Shown one piece after another: positions 1 through 6,556 of a stretch of DNA of 10,470 bases (the first letter of the stretch is position 1; each line of letters opens with the position of its first letter). Source of the DNA: Alphaproteobacteria bacterium. GTDB taxonomy: Bacteria; Pseudomonadota; Alphaproteobacteria; Micropepsales; Micropepsaceae. The notes beneath the pieces are model-generated. The model searched no databases. It was given only the letters and a program-made list of their open reading frames with translations, and was not told where the DNA came from. The position numbers were made by a program, and so were the translations under genes. Location: NCBI GenBank assembly GCA_003246795.1, contig QKCS01000254.1:1-10470 (forward strand). The letters run 5' to 3'.

Positions 1-153
1 CATCGTCGCGAACTCGGGGACAGGAAGCGAAGACCCGATTTTGACGCGCGCGTCCTTTCGGCCCCGTCTACGCGCGCACGATTTCGCGGCCACGACGAGG
101 CGGCGTTGACCGATTGCTTACCATCGCATCGGCGCAGACGCGGCGGCTGCCGC
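1..153. other. Left-edge stretch without a confident gene
   Basis: No gene can be supported here. Plus frame 2 is open from the left edge to a TGA at 107-109 (35 residues, ending FAATTRRR) and has moderately GC-rich third positions. It could be the tail of a gene entering from the left, but I recognise no domain. On the minus strand, a short open frame also runs off the edge. A 5-bp GC hairpin (GCGGC/GCCGC, about 140-153) lies just past the stop of the minus-strand gene that ends at 154. It has no T tract, so it is only a weak terminator candidate. Confidence 0.3.
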
Positions 154-585
154 TTACTTAGGCAAGTCGCCCTTCGGCCAGGATCCCTTCAGGGCGCAAA
201 GCTTCTTGCCGAACATGTTCGTCACCCCGCCCATGACCGGCGCGTCCAACGCGTTCGGCTTGAGAAGCCAGTCGGCGGCGACTTTCGTGCCCTCCGACGG
301 CGACGAGACGGCGACGTAGTGGACGTTGTTGCCGGCGCAATCGAAGGCCCAGAGGTGGCGCGACGTTACGACGCCGGGCACCGCCTCCGTCGGCTTCACG
401 TAGATCATGTTCGCGGCGACGAAGCCGGTGGCGGCATCTTCCATTCCGCTGTCAACGTCAAAGTGATGGAAGACGCCCTCGTTGGCGAAGGGGTCATTCG
501 GGTCGATCTTCAGCCACTTCTCGGCGGATGCCGCCGACGCGAGCGCCAGCGAGGCCAAGAGCGAAAGCACAAGGCGCATGTCCAT
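154..585 (-). CDS. Small exported protein, possibly surface-adhesin protein E-like
   Basis: Encodes 143 residues. The chosen ATG (585) has GGAG six bases upstream; an in-frame TTG at 600 lies upstream of that site and is less likely. Residues 1-21 form a signal peptide (hydrophobic LVLSLLASLALASA, cleavage after ASA before EKW), so the mature protein of about 122 residues should be periplasmic or surface exposed. It has two cysteines, C83 (LWAFDCAGN) and C130 (KKLCAL), that could form a disulfide. The pattern of a conserved Trp and Cys after a beta-rich segment resembles the surface-adhesin E / CNP1-like family, but that assignment comes from impression rather than a diagnostic motif. It starts 43 bases after the hydrolase stop on the same strand, so the two are probably co-transcribed. 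That the gene is real and its product exported is fairly sure; the function is unknown. Confidence 0.75.
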   Translation of the reverse strand: MDMRLVLSLLASLALASAASAEKWLKIDPNDPFANEGVFHHFDVDSGMEDAATGFVAANMIYVKPTEAVPGVVTSRHLWAFDCAGNNVHYVAVSSPSEGTKVAADWLLKPNALDAPVMGGVTNMFGKKLCALKGSWPKGDLPK

Positions 586-628
586 GAGGGTCTCCGGCAA
601 ATCAGGGCGTGCGAGGCTAGCTCAAGAC

Positions 629-1345
629 TCAGGCCTGGAACAGCGCGGCCAATTCGACGAGCTTGGCGCTGAGTTCGTCAGGCGCCGAGTAGAACGGCGA
701 GTGGTCCGCCTCGAGCGTGGCGACGCCTTTCATCTTGAACCGCCGGTGCATCCAGCGCTGAAGTCCGATCGAGATCGTGCGGTCTTGCGTGCATTCGATG
801 TAGGCCTTGGGCGGCGCTGGTTCGCGCGGCTTGGCGACGAACTCGACGCTCGCCGGCATCGGCTGCGGACAGAGGCGCGCGATCGCGGCGTCGGCGTCCG
901 CCTTGCTGCAATTGTTGTAGAACGTCTCCGCCGCGCGCGCCGGGTTGACGGTGATCGTGCCGAAGCGATAGCGCGGCACGCGAAAGCCGCGCCACACCGA
1001 GTCGCGCCGCGCCAAGCCCAGCAACGTCTCGCCGCGCTTGGGCACGAAGGCGCAGACATAGATCAGGCCCTGGAACAACTCGGGCTCCTGGTTCGCGGCC
1101 TGCGTGATGACGACGCCGCCCATCGAATGGCCGACCAGGACGACGCGCCCGTGCGGCCTGGCGGCTTCGCGCACGGCGCGGGCATAGGCCGACATCGTCA
1201 CGCGCCACCACGGCGTCTTGTCGTTTCCGTGGCCGGGCAGATCGATCGCGATCGCCTTGTGGCCCATCGCCGTCAGGCGCGGCACGATTTTCTCCCAGCA
1301 CCACGCGCCGTGCCAGGAGCCGTGAACGAGAAGAAAGGTGGTCAT
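629..1345 (-). CDS. Alpha/beta hydrolase, esterase / hydroxynitrile lyase-like
   Basis: Encodes 238 residues, a normal length for a single-domain alpha/beta hydrolase. It opens with MTTFLLVHGSWHGAWCWE, giving the first strand and the HG oxyanion loop (H8-G9). The nucleophile elbow is GHSMG with Ser74. The likely acid is Asp188 (CTQDRTI) and the catalytic His is His215 (ADHSPF). The ECTxDxxI segment and the DHSPFYSAPDEL ending resemble the plant methylesterase / hydroxynitrile lyase branch and its bacterial relatives (AB hydrolase 6 type). The substrate is not predictable. No signal peptide is present, so it should be cytoplasmic. The reading frame stays open further upstream, but the ATG at 1345 matches the family start and has GGAAAG upstream. 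That site lies in the 3' arm of a 9-bp dyad (1346-1386), which could restrict translation. The exported protein ending at 154 follows on the same strand. Confidence 0.88.
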   Translation of the reverse strand: MTTFLLVHGSWHGAWCWEKIVPRLTAMGHKAIAIDLPGHGNDKTPWWRVTMSAYARAVREAARPHGRVVLVGHSMGGVVITQAANQEPELFQGLIYVCAFVPKRGETLLGLARRDSVWRGFRVPRYRFGTITVNPARAAETFYNNCSKADADAAIARLCPQPMPASVEFVAKPREPAPPKAYIECTQDRTISIGLQRWMHRRFKMKGVATLEADHSPFYSAPDELSAKLVELAALFQA

Positions 1346-1386
1346 CCGTCTTTCCAAGCGACTCAGCCCATTGTGTCGAAAGACGG
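1346..1386 (-). promoter_or_regulatory. Inverted repeat enclosing the hydrolase ribosome binding site
   Basis: On the minus strand the 9-base arm CCGTCTTTC (1378-1386) is exactly complementary to GAAAGACGG (1346-1354), with 23 bases between. The second arm directly abuts the ATG at 1345 and contains most of the purine-rich ribosome binding site. An inner GAC/GTC pair could extend the stem. In RNA this would hide the initiation region; as DNA it could be an operator in the divergent region. The arms are seen directly; the function is inferred. Confidence 0.45.
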
Positions 1387-1499
1387 CGACGCACCCAACC
1401 GTCGTGCTCGCGCCCTCGTGATTTGTCAGGCGAACGAGGAAGGAGTCAGGCTTCGCACGCTGCCGAGAACCTCGAAATGTCCACCTTGGGGAGGTGACC

Positions 1500-1811
1500 A
1501 TGCTGAAGTTCGGTTTCTCAGTTGCGTTCATGAGCATCTGTTCGATCGCCGCCACGAGCACCGGCGAGATCGCGACGCCAACCTCGTCCGTCGCCGTCGG
1601 CAAGTACGAAGTGCGCAACGCCGATCGCGGCGCGACGAAACGCGTGAAGGTGTTTCACGACGGCTCGCGCATTGCGACGCTCGTGCTGCGGCGGGGCAAT
1701 CCGACCTTGTTCTGCTGCACGGCGGACGCTTGCACGCAGGTCGCGACGTTGGATGCGTGCACGACGCTGAAGATATCCTGCAACGCCGACGGTTGGTGTT
1801 CCGCGCGTTGA
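1500..1811 (+). CDS. Small exported cysteine-rich protein, unknown function
   Basis: Encodes 103 residues. The ATG at 1500 sits about five bases after a strong GGGGAGG site; a GTG at 1494 lies inside that site and is rejected as the start. The N-terminus (MLKFGFSVAFMSICSIAATS) is a probable signal peptide with a soft cleavage region around residues 18-25. The mature part has a charged middle (residues 35-68) and a C-terminal cysteine cluster: C72, C73, C78, C87, C94 and C100. Six cysteines in about 30 residues suggest up to three disulfides in the periplasm or outside the cell. I recognise no family. The gene is divergent from the hydrolase. A 6-bp GC hairpin (1812-1827) directly after the stop could help end transcription but has no T run. 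The strong ribosome binding site and exported-protein architecture argue it is real. Confidence 0.65.
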   Translation: MLKFGFSVAFMSICSIAATSTGEIATPTSSVAVGKYEVRNADRGATKRVKVFHDGSRIATLVLRRGNPTLFCCTADACTQVATLDACTTLKISCNADGWCSAR

Positions 1812-1929
1812 GTCGCGCGGCCGCGACCGCGGGTTGAGCGGGCGCAATCGTCCGATTTTCCGGGCAAACGGACGCAGGAAATTCACTCGCCGCCGGGCGA
1901 AAGTTTGCTAAGCTCGCCCGCGAACACCT

Positions 1930-2874
1930 GTGAGCAGATCTCTCAACATTGCGCATCGCGGCGGCGCGGGCCTTCGGCCCGAGAACACGCTTGCCGCCTT
2001 TTCGAACGCGCTCGACCTCGGCGTCGACGGATTCGAGCTCGACGTGCACGTGACGAAGGACGGCACGGTCGTCGTGTTTCACGACGACGCGCTCAAGCCA
2101 GACATCGTCCGCGACGGCGAGGGACGCTGGATCGAGCCCACCGCGCGGCCGTTGATCAAGGATCTGTCGTTCTCGGACCTGCAGTCCTACGACGTCGGGC
2201 GCCTGAAGCCGCGAACGAAATACGCGGCGCGCTATCCCAGGCAAATGCCGCATGACGGCGAGCGCATTCCGCGCCTCGCCGACGTGATCTGGCTGATCAA
2301 ACGTTCGGGCGGAGCGGAGCGGTTGTGGATCGAACTCAAGAGCAACTTCCTGGACCGAACGCGCACGGCCGCGCCGGCCGCGATGGCCGAAGCCGTGATC
2401 CGCGTGCTGAAGCGCGAGAAGTTTGTCGACCGCGCGATTCTAGTGGGCTTCGACTGGCCGGCGATGATCGCGGCGAAGAAGCTCTCGCCCAAGACCGAAT
2501 GCTGGTTCACGACCCTGCCGCAAAGCTGGTTCTCCGCGGAGGGACCGCCGTCGGATCACGGACCGCCGCCCAAAGCGGAACTCGACAAGTTGCGGGCCAT
2601 GGAAGCGAGCGAGGCGCCCTGGACCGGCGGATTCGACCGGGCGAAATGCGGTTCCGTCATCAAGGCGGCGAAAGCCGCCGGCGCCGACGGTTGGTTTCCG
2701 TTCTTCGCCGACATCAACCGCGCGACGCTGCGCGAAGCGCGGGAAACCGGGCTGAAAGTCGGCGCCTGGACGGTGAACGAACCGATCGACCTCACGCGAC
2801 TCGCCGATTTCGGGGTGGACGGCATTTGCACGGACTACCCGGACCGGCTGTCGACCGTGTTGAAGGGGATGTGA
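1930..2874 (+). CDS. Glycerophosphodiester phosphodiesterase
   Basis: Encodes a 314-residue GDPD-family TIM barrel. It hydrolyses glycerophosphodiesters from phospholipid turnover to glycerol-3-phosphate and an alcohol. Family hallmarks in order: the HRGG motif (His9, Arg10), RPENT (Glu18), GFELDVH (Glu36, Asp38, metal ligands), VVFHDD (catalytic His51), IELK (Glu135, Lys137), and the late barrel motifs AWTVN (279-283) and GICTDYPDR (298-306). No signal peptide is present, so a cytoplasmic UgpQ-like role is likely, although it is longer than the typical 250 residues because of inserts around 95-110 and 195-235. The GTG at 1930 is the only possible start, because an in-frame TAA lies at 1909-1911. 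No Shine-Dalgarno is visible; a TTTGCTAAG stretch at about 1903-1912 might be a -10 region giving a very short leader. The lipoprotein follows after 88 bases. Confidence 0.93.
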   Translation: MSRSLNIAHRGGAGLRPENTLAAFSNALDLGVDGFELDVHVTKDGTVVVFHDDALKPDIVRDGEGRWIEPTARPLIKDLSFSDLQSYDVGRLKPRTKYAARYPRQMPHDGERIPRLADVIWLIKRSGGAERLWIELKSNFLDRTRTAAPAAMAEAVIRVLKREKFVDRAILVGFDWPAMIAAKKLSPKTECWFTTLPQSWFSAEGPPSDHGPPPKAELDKLRAMEASEAPWTGGFDRAKCGSVIKAAKAAGADGWFPFFADINRATLREARETGLKVGAWTVNEPIDLTRLADFGVDGICTDYPDRLSTVLKGM

Positions 2875-2886
2875 CGGACGCACCTT

Positions 2887-2920
2887 TCGGCAGCGCGCTC
2901 CAAATTGCGTTCGCTGCCGA
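2887..2920. repeat. 9-bp inverted repeat between GDPD and lipoprotein genes
   Basis: TCGGCAGCG (2887-2895) is perfectly complementary to CGCTGCCGA (2912-2920), with a 16-base loop. It begins 12 bases after the phosphodiesterase stop. No T tract follows on the plus strand, so a classical intrinsic terminator is unlikely; an attenuating hairpin, processing site or operator is possible. A weak promoter-like pair (TTGCGT at 2905-2910, CAAAAT at 2928-2933, 17-base spacer) overlaps it and could serve the lipoprotein gene. Confidence 0.4.
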
Positions 2921-2962
2921 TTGCCGCCAAAATGGGCATACCCCCTTGGCCATGCGAGTTCG

Positions 2963-3559
2963 ATGATGACTGTGTTGCGTCTTACCGTGTCGGCTGCGGC
3001 CGCTTTCGCGCTTTCGGGCTGCGCGAGCTGGGGCATCCTGCCGTCGACGACCGAGAAAACCGAGTCGCCGTTTCAGACCTACAAGAGCGCGGAAGACGCT
3101 TACGCGCAGGTCAAGCCGTTCGTCACCACGACGCGCGAGCTGAAAGATCGCGGTTTCGATCCGTATCACACGCCGAACATCCGCGTGCTGAACTACCTCG
3201 ACCTCGTGCCGCGCTTCATGCCGCAGCAGTCGATGAAGATGGAGGACCTGGACCCCGCCGTGCAGTCGTGCCTGACCATGCGCGACCGGTGCACCGGCTG
3301 GCTCGCCGAGCCGTCGATCTCGTCGAAAGACCGGACGGGCAACGTGGCGCTGGACGTGCTGGGGTTCGAGCGCGAGACGACGGAAACGGGATGGAAGGCC
3401 TCGATGCTGATCCTGATTCAGAACGGGGTCGTCGTCTACAAACTCTGGTCGGGAACGCCCACGATCCTTGAGGTGAAGACCGACTCGAAACCGTTGGGCC
3501 CGCTGCAGGATCTGTCGGGGCCCGCGGCCTCGGCCGCCGCCGGCGCGATCAAACCCTGA
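2963..3559 (+). CDS. Predicted lipoprotein, unknown function
   Basis: Encodes 198 residues from the first of two adjacent ATGs (2963 and 2966). An upstream in-frame TTG at 2921 would bury the signal sequence and is rejected. The N-terminus is a lipoprotein signal peptide: RL, a hydrophobic stretch, then the lipobox ALSGC with Cys20 as the lipidated residue. Residues +2/+3 are Ala/Ser, not Asp, so the usual enterobacterial rule would send it to the outer membrane. The mature part carries the conserved-looking segments PYHTPNIRVLNYLDLVPRFM, two cysteines in a CLTMRDRC unit, and a beta-rich WKASMLILIQNGVVVYKLW segment, ending in a low-complexity Ala-rich tail. I cannot name the family. Its TGA overlaps the apparent CTG start of the next gene by three bases, so translation of the two is probably coupled. 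Confidence 0.8.
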   Translation: MMTVLRLTVSAAAAFALSGCASWGILPSTTEKTESPFQTYKSAEDAYAQVKPFVTTTRELKDRGFDPYHTPNIRVLNYLDLVPRFMPQQSMKMEDLDPAVQSCLTMRDRCTGWLAEPSISSKDRTGNVALDVLGFERETTETGWKASMLILIQNGVVVYKLWSGTPTILEVKTDSKPLGPLQDLSGPAASAAAGAIKP

Positions 3560-5238
3560 GCGGGGCGAAACGCGTCGCCGTCGTCGGCGGCGCCGGATCG
3601 TTCGGACGTTATCTCGTCGAAGACCTTTTGGAGCGCAGCGACGCGCACGTGATCGTGTGCGGGCGCTCGCACGCGAAGACGCAGGCCTTCATCAATGCGT
3701 TGCCGGCGTGGACCGGCCGCGTTTCGATCGCGCTTCTCGATCGGGCGAGCGCCAGTGAGGCGGACATCGCCGCGCTGAACGTGTTCTGCGTCGTCGATGC
3801 GGCGGGACCGTTTCAAGGCGCGACGACGGATTTCGCGCGCGCCGTGATCGACGCCGGCGCGCATTACGTCGACTTGGCCGACGCGCGCGACTTCGTGGCC
3901 GCGTTCCCGGCGCTCGACGAGGCGGCGAAGGCGCGCGGCGTGCTCGCCGTTACGGGGGCCAGCTCCACGCCGGCGCTGTCGCATGCGGTGATCGACGAGT
4001 TGACGCGCGGGTGGGCGCATATCGACGGCGTCGAGATCGCAATTTCGCCAGGCGGTCAGGCGCCGCTTGGGCTTACCGTCGTCAAGGCGATCCTGAGCTA
4101 CGCCGGACGGCCGGTGCGCGTTTGGCTGCACGGACGCTGGGCTACGAAGCCCGGCTGGGGCATGACCGTGCGGCGGCGCATGTGCGACTTCGGCGCGCGC
4201 TTCCTCTCGTTGGTCGAGACGCCGGACCTCGACCTCGTGCCGAAGCGGTTTCCCGCCGTACGCAACGCCGTCTTTCGCGCAGGCGTGGAGCTTCCGATTC
4301 TTCACCTCGGGCTTTGGGCGCTGAGCTTTCTGGTGCGTCTTCGACTGATGACGAATCTTACGCCGCTTGCCGAACCACTTTACGACATTGCGGCGTTCTT
4401 CCGCCGCTTCGGCAGCGATTGCGGCGGGATGATCGTCGCGGTCACCGGCGTCTACGGCGACGGCACGCGGCTTTCGGCGCAATGGTCGCTGATCGCGGAG
4501 GCTGGCGACGGACCGCGCATACCCTCCTTCCCCGCGCTTTGCGTCGTGCGCGCGCTTCTCGATGACAGCTTGACCGCGCGCGGGGCGACGGCGTGTGTGG
4601 GTCTCGTCGATTTGGGTACGATCGAAGCGGATTTCCGGCGTTTCGCCATCCGCACGGACGGCGCGTCGACCGTGCTCGAACGCCAACCGCTGTTTCAGCG
4701 CGCGCTCGCGCATTTCGACGCGATGCCGGAACAGGTGCGCGCGTCGCACATGCCCGATCCCGCAACGGACCTTGCGGGTGAGGTCGACGTCACGGGCGCG
4801 GCAAACTGGCTGGGTCGTCTGATCGCGCGGATGATGCGCTTCCCGCGCGCCGCGAACGGGTTGCCCGCCGCCGTCACGATCGAACGCGAGGGCGAAGGCG
4901 AAATCTGGATCCGGCGGTTCGGCGCCACGACCTTTTCCAGCCATGTGAGCAAGGGCGAGGCCGGCAATCTGGTCGAACGGTTCGGCCTGCTCAACTTCGA
5001 CCTCGACGCGCATGCGGACACGGCGGGCTTCGAGCTTTCGATTCGCCGCGCGCGGCTCTTCAATATTCCTCTGCCCGGCTTCGTGACGCCGTCGACGCGG
5101 GCGCGCGCGTTCGTCGATTTGCAGCGGCGCTATCGCTTCGACGTCGAAATCACGATGCCGATCATAGGCCGTCTTGTGCATTATCGTGGCTGGCTTCAGC
5201 CAGCGGGGGACGCGAAGGATCATGGCCACGCGCGGTGA
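3556..5238 (+). CDS. Saccharopine dehydrogenase-like NAD(P)-binding protein with C-terminal DUF4166 domain
   Basis: Encodes about 560 residues. Numbering from the CTG at 3556, RVAVVGGAGSFG (6-17) is the first strand and GxGxxG nucleotide loop of a Rossmann fold. DAAGPFQG (81-88), HYVDLADARDFV (103-113) and VTGASSTPALSHAVIDEL (132-149) are typical of the saccharopine dehydrogenase-like reductase superfamily. A hydrophobic stretch lies near 247-262. Residues about 380-547 match a DUF4166 domain, with EIWIRRFG, a Gly/Leu-rich middle, PLPGFVTP and the MPIIGRLVHYRGWL ending. The substrate is unknown; a redox step on a lipid or polyketide-like compound is conceivable. No ATG, GTG or TTG occurs in frame between the upstream TGA (3469) and 3628. 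A start at the TTG (3628) would delete the nucleotide-binding motif. The CTG overlapping the lipoprotein TGA gives a natural SGAKRVAVVGG start. Its end overlaps the alkD remnant by 17 bases. Confidence 0.85.
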   Translation: MSGAKRVAVVGGAGSFGRYLVEDLLERSDAHVIVCGRSHAKTQAFINALPAWTGRVSIALLDRASASEADIAALNVFCVVDAAGPFQGATTDFARAVIDAGAHYVDLADARDFVAAFPALDEAAKARGVLAVTGASSTPALSHAVIDELTRGWAHIDGVEIAISPGGQAPLGLTVVKAILSYAGRPVRVWLHGRWATKPGWGMTVRRRMCDFGARFLSLVETPDLDLVPKRFPAVRNAVFRAGVELPILHLGLWALSFLVRLRLMTNLTPLAEPLYDIAAFFRRFGSDCGGMIVAVTGVYGDGTRLSAQWSLIAEAGDGPRIPSFPALCVVRALLDDSLTARGATACVGLVDLGTIEADFRRFAIRTDGASTVLERQPLFQRALAHFDAMPEQVRASHMPDPATDLAGEVDVTGAANWLGRLIARMMRFPRAANGLPAAVTIEREGEGEIWIRRFGATTFSSHVSKGEAGNLVERFGLLNFDLDAHADTAGFELSIRRARLFNIPLPGFVTPSTRARAFVDLQRRYRFDVEITMPIIGRLVHYRGWLQPAGDAKDHGHAR

Positions 5239-5496
5239 CGGTGCCGACGCCGCACTCGCGCGGTTGAAGCGGCTGGCGTCGAAGTCTTTTCGTGATCAGA
5301 TGAGCGCACGCTTCGGCATCGTTACGAAAGACGAGATCTATGGCGTCTCGATGGCGCACATCCAGAAGCTCGGCAAAGGGATCGGGCGCGACCACGATCT
5401 CGCGGCGGCGTTGTAGGCGTCGGTCGTCTACGAGGGGCGGATGCTCGCGATCCAGTCGAGGAGCCCGCGCGCGTGACGGCGGCGCAGATGGCCGAG
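5222..5496 (+). pseudogene. AlkD-like DNA alkylation repair gene, 5' remnant
   Basis: The ATG at 5222 has AAGGA just upstream and overlaps the end of the reductase gene. The intact frame gives 64 residues (MATRGDGADAALARLK... ending DHDLAAAL). SARFGIVTKDEIYGVSM, IQKLGKGIGRDHDLA and the later EGRMLA fit the N-terminal HEAT-like repeats of AlkD-type DNA glycosylases, which remove alkylated bases. A TAG at 5414-5416 sits where the family usually has Trp (LW), so a TGG-to-TAG change is likely. The frame then continues VVYEGRMLAIQ, loses register near 5447-5458 (about one base missing), and resumes as VEEPARVTAAQMAE in another frame to about 5496. The rest of a roughly 230-residue protein is absent, replaced by GST sequence. 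At least three lesions make this a pseudogene. A 64-residue peptide could still be made, but it would lack most of the fold. Confidence 0.75.
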
Positions 5497-5497
5497 C

Positions 5498-5995
5498 GAG
5501 GGCTACCGGAAGCAGAATCCCTTGGGCACGGTGCCGTTCCTGACGGACGACGGCGGCATTGCGATCAACGAGTCCGTCGCGATGGCGCCTTATGTCGCCG
5601 AGCGGTACGGACCGACGCCGCTGTTGCCCGCCAAGGACAATCCGGCGTTTCCACGAGTGATCCAGACGGCCGTGTTTTCCGAGGCTTCGTTTGGCGCCGG
5701 CATGAACACGCTGATGGCCGCGCAGTTCGCCGCACCCGATGCAGACAAACAGAATTGGTCCGTGCGATCCCAAGAAGGACGGTGCGATCAGTTCATCGCG
5801 CTCGCGGGGGACATGCTGGGGACCAATCCCTATTTCGCGGACGAGACGTTCACGCTCGCCGACATCTGCATGGCGACGGCGTTCGCGATGTGGCGCGGTG
5901 CCTTGAACAAGACGCTGCCCGCGCCGCTCGACGCGTTCCAGCAGCGCGCGACGGCGCGGCCCGCTTATCAGCGGGCGCGCAAGAAACTGTCGTGA
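5498..5995 (+). pseudogene. Glutathione S-transferase, 5'-truncated remnant
   Basis: The frame from about 5498 reads EGYRKQNPLGTVPFLTDDGG, which is the second half of a GST thioredoxin-fold domain with the cis-Pro of TVPFL. INESVAMAPYVAERYG follows, carrying the Glu-Ser pair that contacts the glutathione gamma-glutamyl group. The all-helical C-terminal domain is present to the end, including ADETFTLADICMATAFAMW and a normal stop. About 165 residues remain of a usual 200-230. The first 45 or so residues, which hold the catalytic Ser/Cys/Tyr region, are missing, and the frame is closed upstream by a TGA at 5474. The only nearby start is a TTG at 5522 with no convincing ribosome binding site. 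The C-terminal part shows no internal damage, so the truncation is probably recent. It is convergent with infC, with 18 bases between. Confidence 0.75.
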
Positions 5996-6006
5996 GAGAA
6001 AGGGCG

Positions 6007-6026
6007 GGCGCCGTTACTTCGGCGCC
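6007..6026 (-). terminator. Hairpin at the end of infC
   Basis: A perfect 7-bp GC stem (GGCGCCG / CGGCGCC) with a six-base loop spans the infC stop codon. Downstream on the minus strand come CGCCC and a pyrimidine-rich CTTTCTCTC. The T run is short, so this is a weak intrinsic terminator candidate. It is also transcribed from the opposite strand at the end of the GST remnant. Confidence 0.4.
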
Positions 6027-6556
6027 ATCACCATAACCATCTGACGGCCTTCGAGCTTCGGTTCCTGCTCGACCTTGCCGATCTCGTCGACGTCGCGCTT
6101 CACCTTCTGAAGCAGCTCCATGCCCAGTTCCATATGCGCCATCTCGCGGCCACGGAAGCGCAGCGTCACCTTCACCTTGTCGCCTTCTTCGAAGAAGCGT
6201 TTGATCGAGCGCATCTTCACGTCGTAGTCGTGATCGTCGATCATCGGGCGGAGTTTGATCTCCTTGATCTCGATGATCTTCTGATGCTTGCGCGCTTCGG
6301 CGGCTTTCTTCTGTTCCTGATATTTGTATTTGCCGAAGTCCATGATCTTGGCGACCGGTGGCTTGGACATCGGGGCCACCTCGACCAGGTCGAGGCCTTC
6401 GGCCTGCGCGAGCTTCAACGCTTCCAGCTTGCTCATCACGCCGCGCTTGCCGCCTTCGTCGTCGATCACAAGAAGTTCGGGTGCGTTGATGAGTTCGTTA
6501 ATCCGCGGCCCATCTCTGGCGGGCGTCGGTGCTGCTTGGTAGGGACGTCTAACGAT
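6014..6556 (-). CDS. infC: Translation initiation factor IF-3
   Basis: Encodes 180 residues, normal for IF3. The protein binds the 30S subunit, keeps it from joining 50S too early and checks the start codon-initiator tRNA pairing. The N-domain opens VRRPYQAAPTPARDGPRINE and contains GLDLVEVAP and KPPVAKIMDFGKYKYQ. A lysine-rich linker (EQKKAAEARKHQK) leads to the C-domain with EIKEIKLRP, IDDHDYDVK, KVKVTLRFRGREM and EGRQMVMVMAPK. No ATG, GTG or TTG sits at the homologous start. Directly before VRRPYQ is an ATC (6554-6556), with GGAG at 6564-6567, seven bases away. A GTG at 6586 would add ten atypical residues and has no ribosome binding site. E. coli infC also uses a rare start (AUU) that lets IF3 repress its own translation, so the same control is likely here. 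thrS lies upstream on the same strand. Confidence 0.95.
   Translation of the reverse strand: MVRRPYQAAPTPARDGPRINELINAPELLVIDDEGGKRGVMSKLEALKLAQAEGLDLVEVAPMSKPPVAKIMDFGKYKYQEQKKAAEARKHQKIIEIKEIKLRPMIDDHDYDVKMRSIKRFFEEGDKVKVTLRFRGREMAHMELGMELLQKVKRDVDEIGKVEQEPKLEGRQMVMVMAPK

Noticed and set aside
1346..1618. N-terminal extension of the hydrolase up to 1618
   Set aside because: It would run through the exported cysteine-rich gene and add 91 residues before a normal family N-terminus; the ATG at 1345 has its own ribosome binding site.
482..1837. 451-codon plus-strand frame across the hydrolase region
   Set aside because: It crosses two minus-strand genes and the divergent region, with an Arg-rich product lacking motifs.
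3436..5229. Very long open frame (597 codons) on the minus strand opposite the DUF4166 reductase gene
   Set aside because: It is Arg/His/Ala-rich with no recognisable motif, and arises from high GC opposite a gene with clear domain motifs.
5522..5995. Functional short GST from the TTG at 5522
   Set aside because: It would lack the first half of the thioredoxin-fold domain with the catalytic residue region, and no good ribosome binding site is present.
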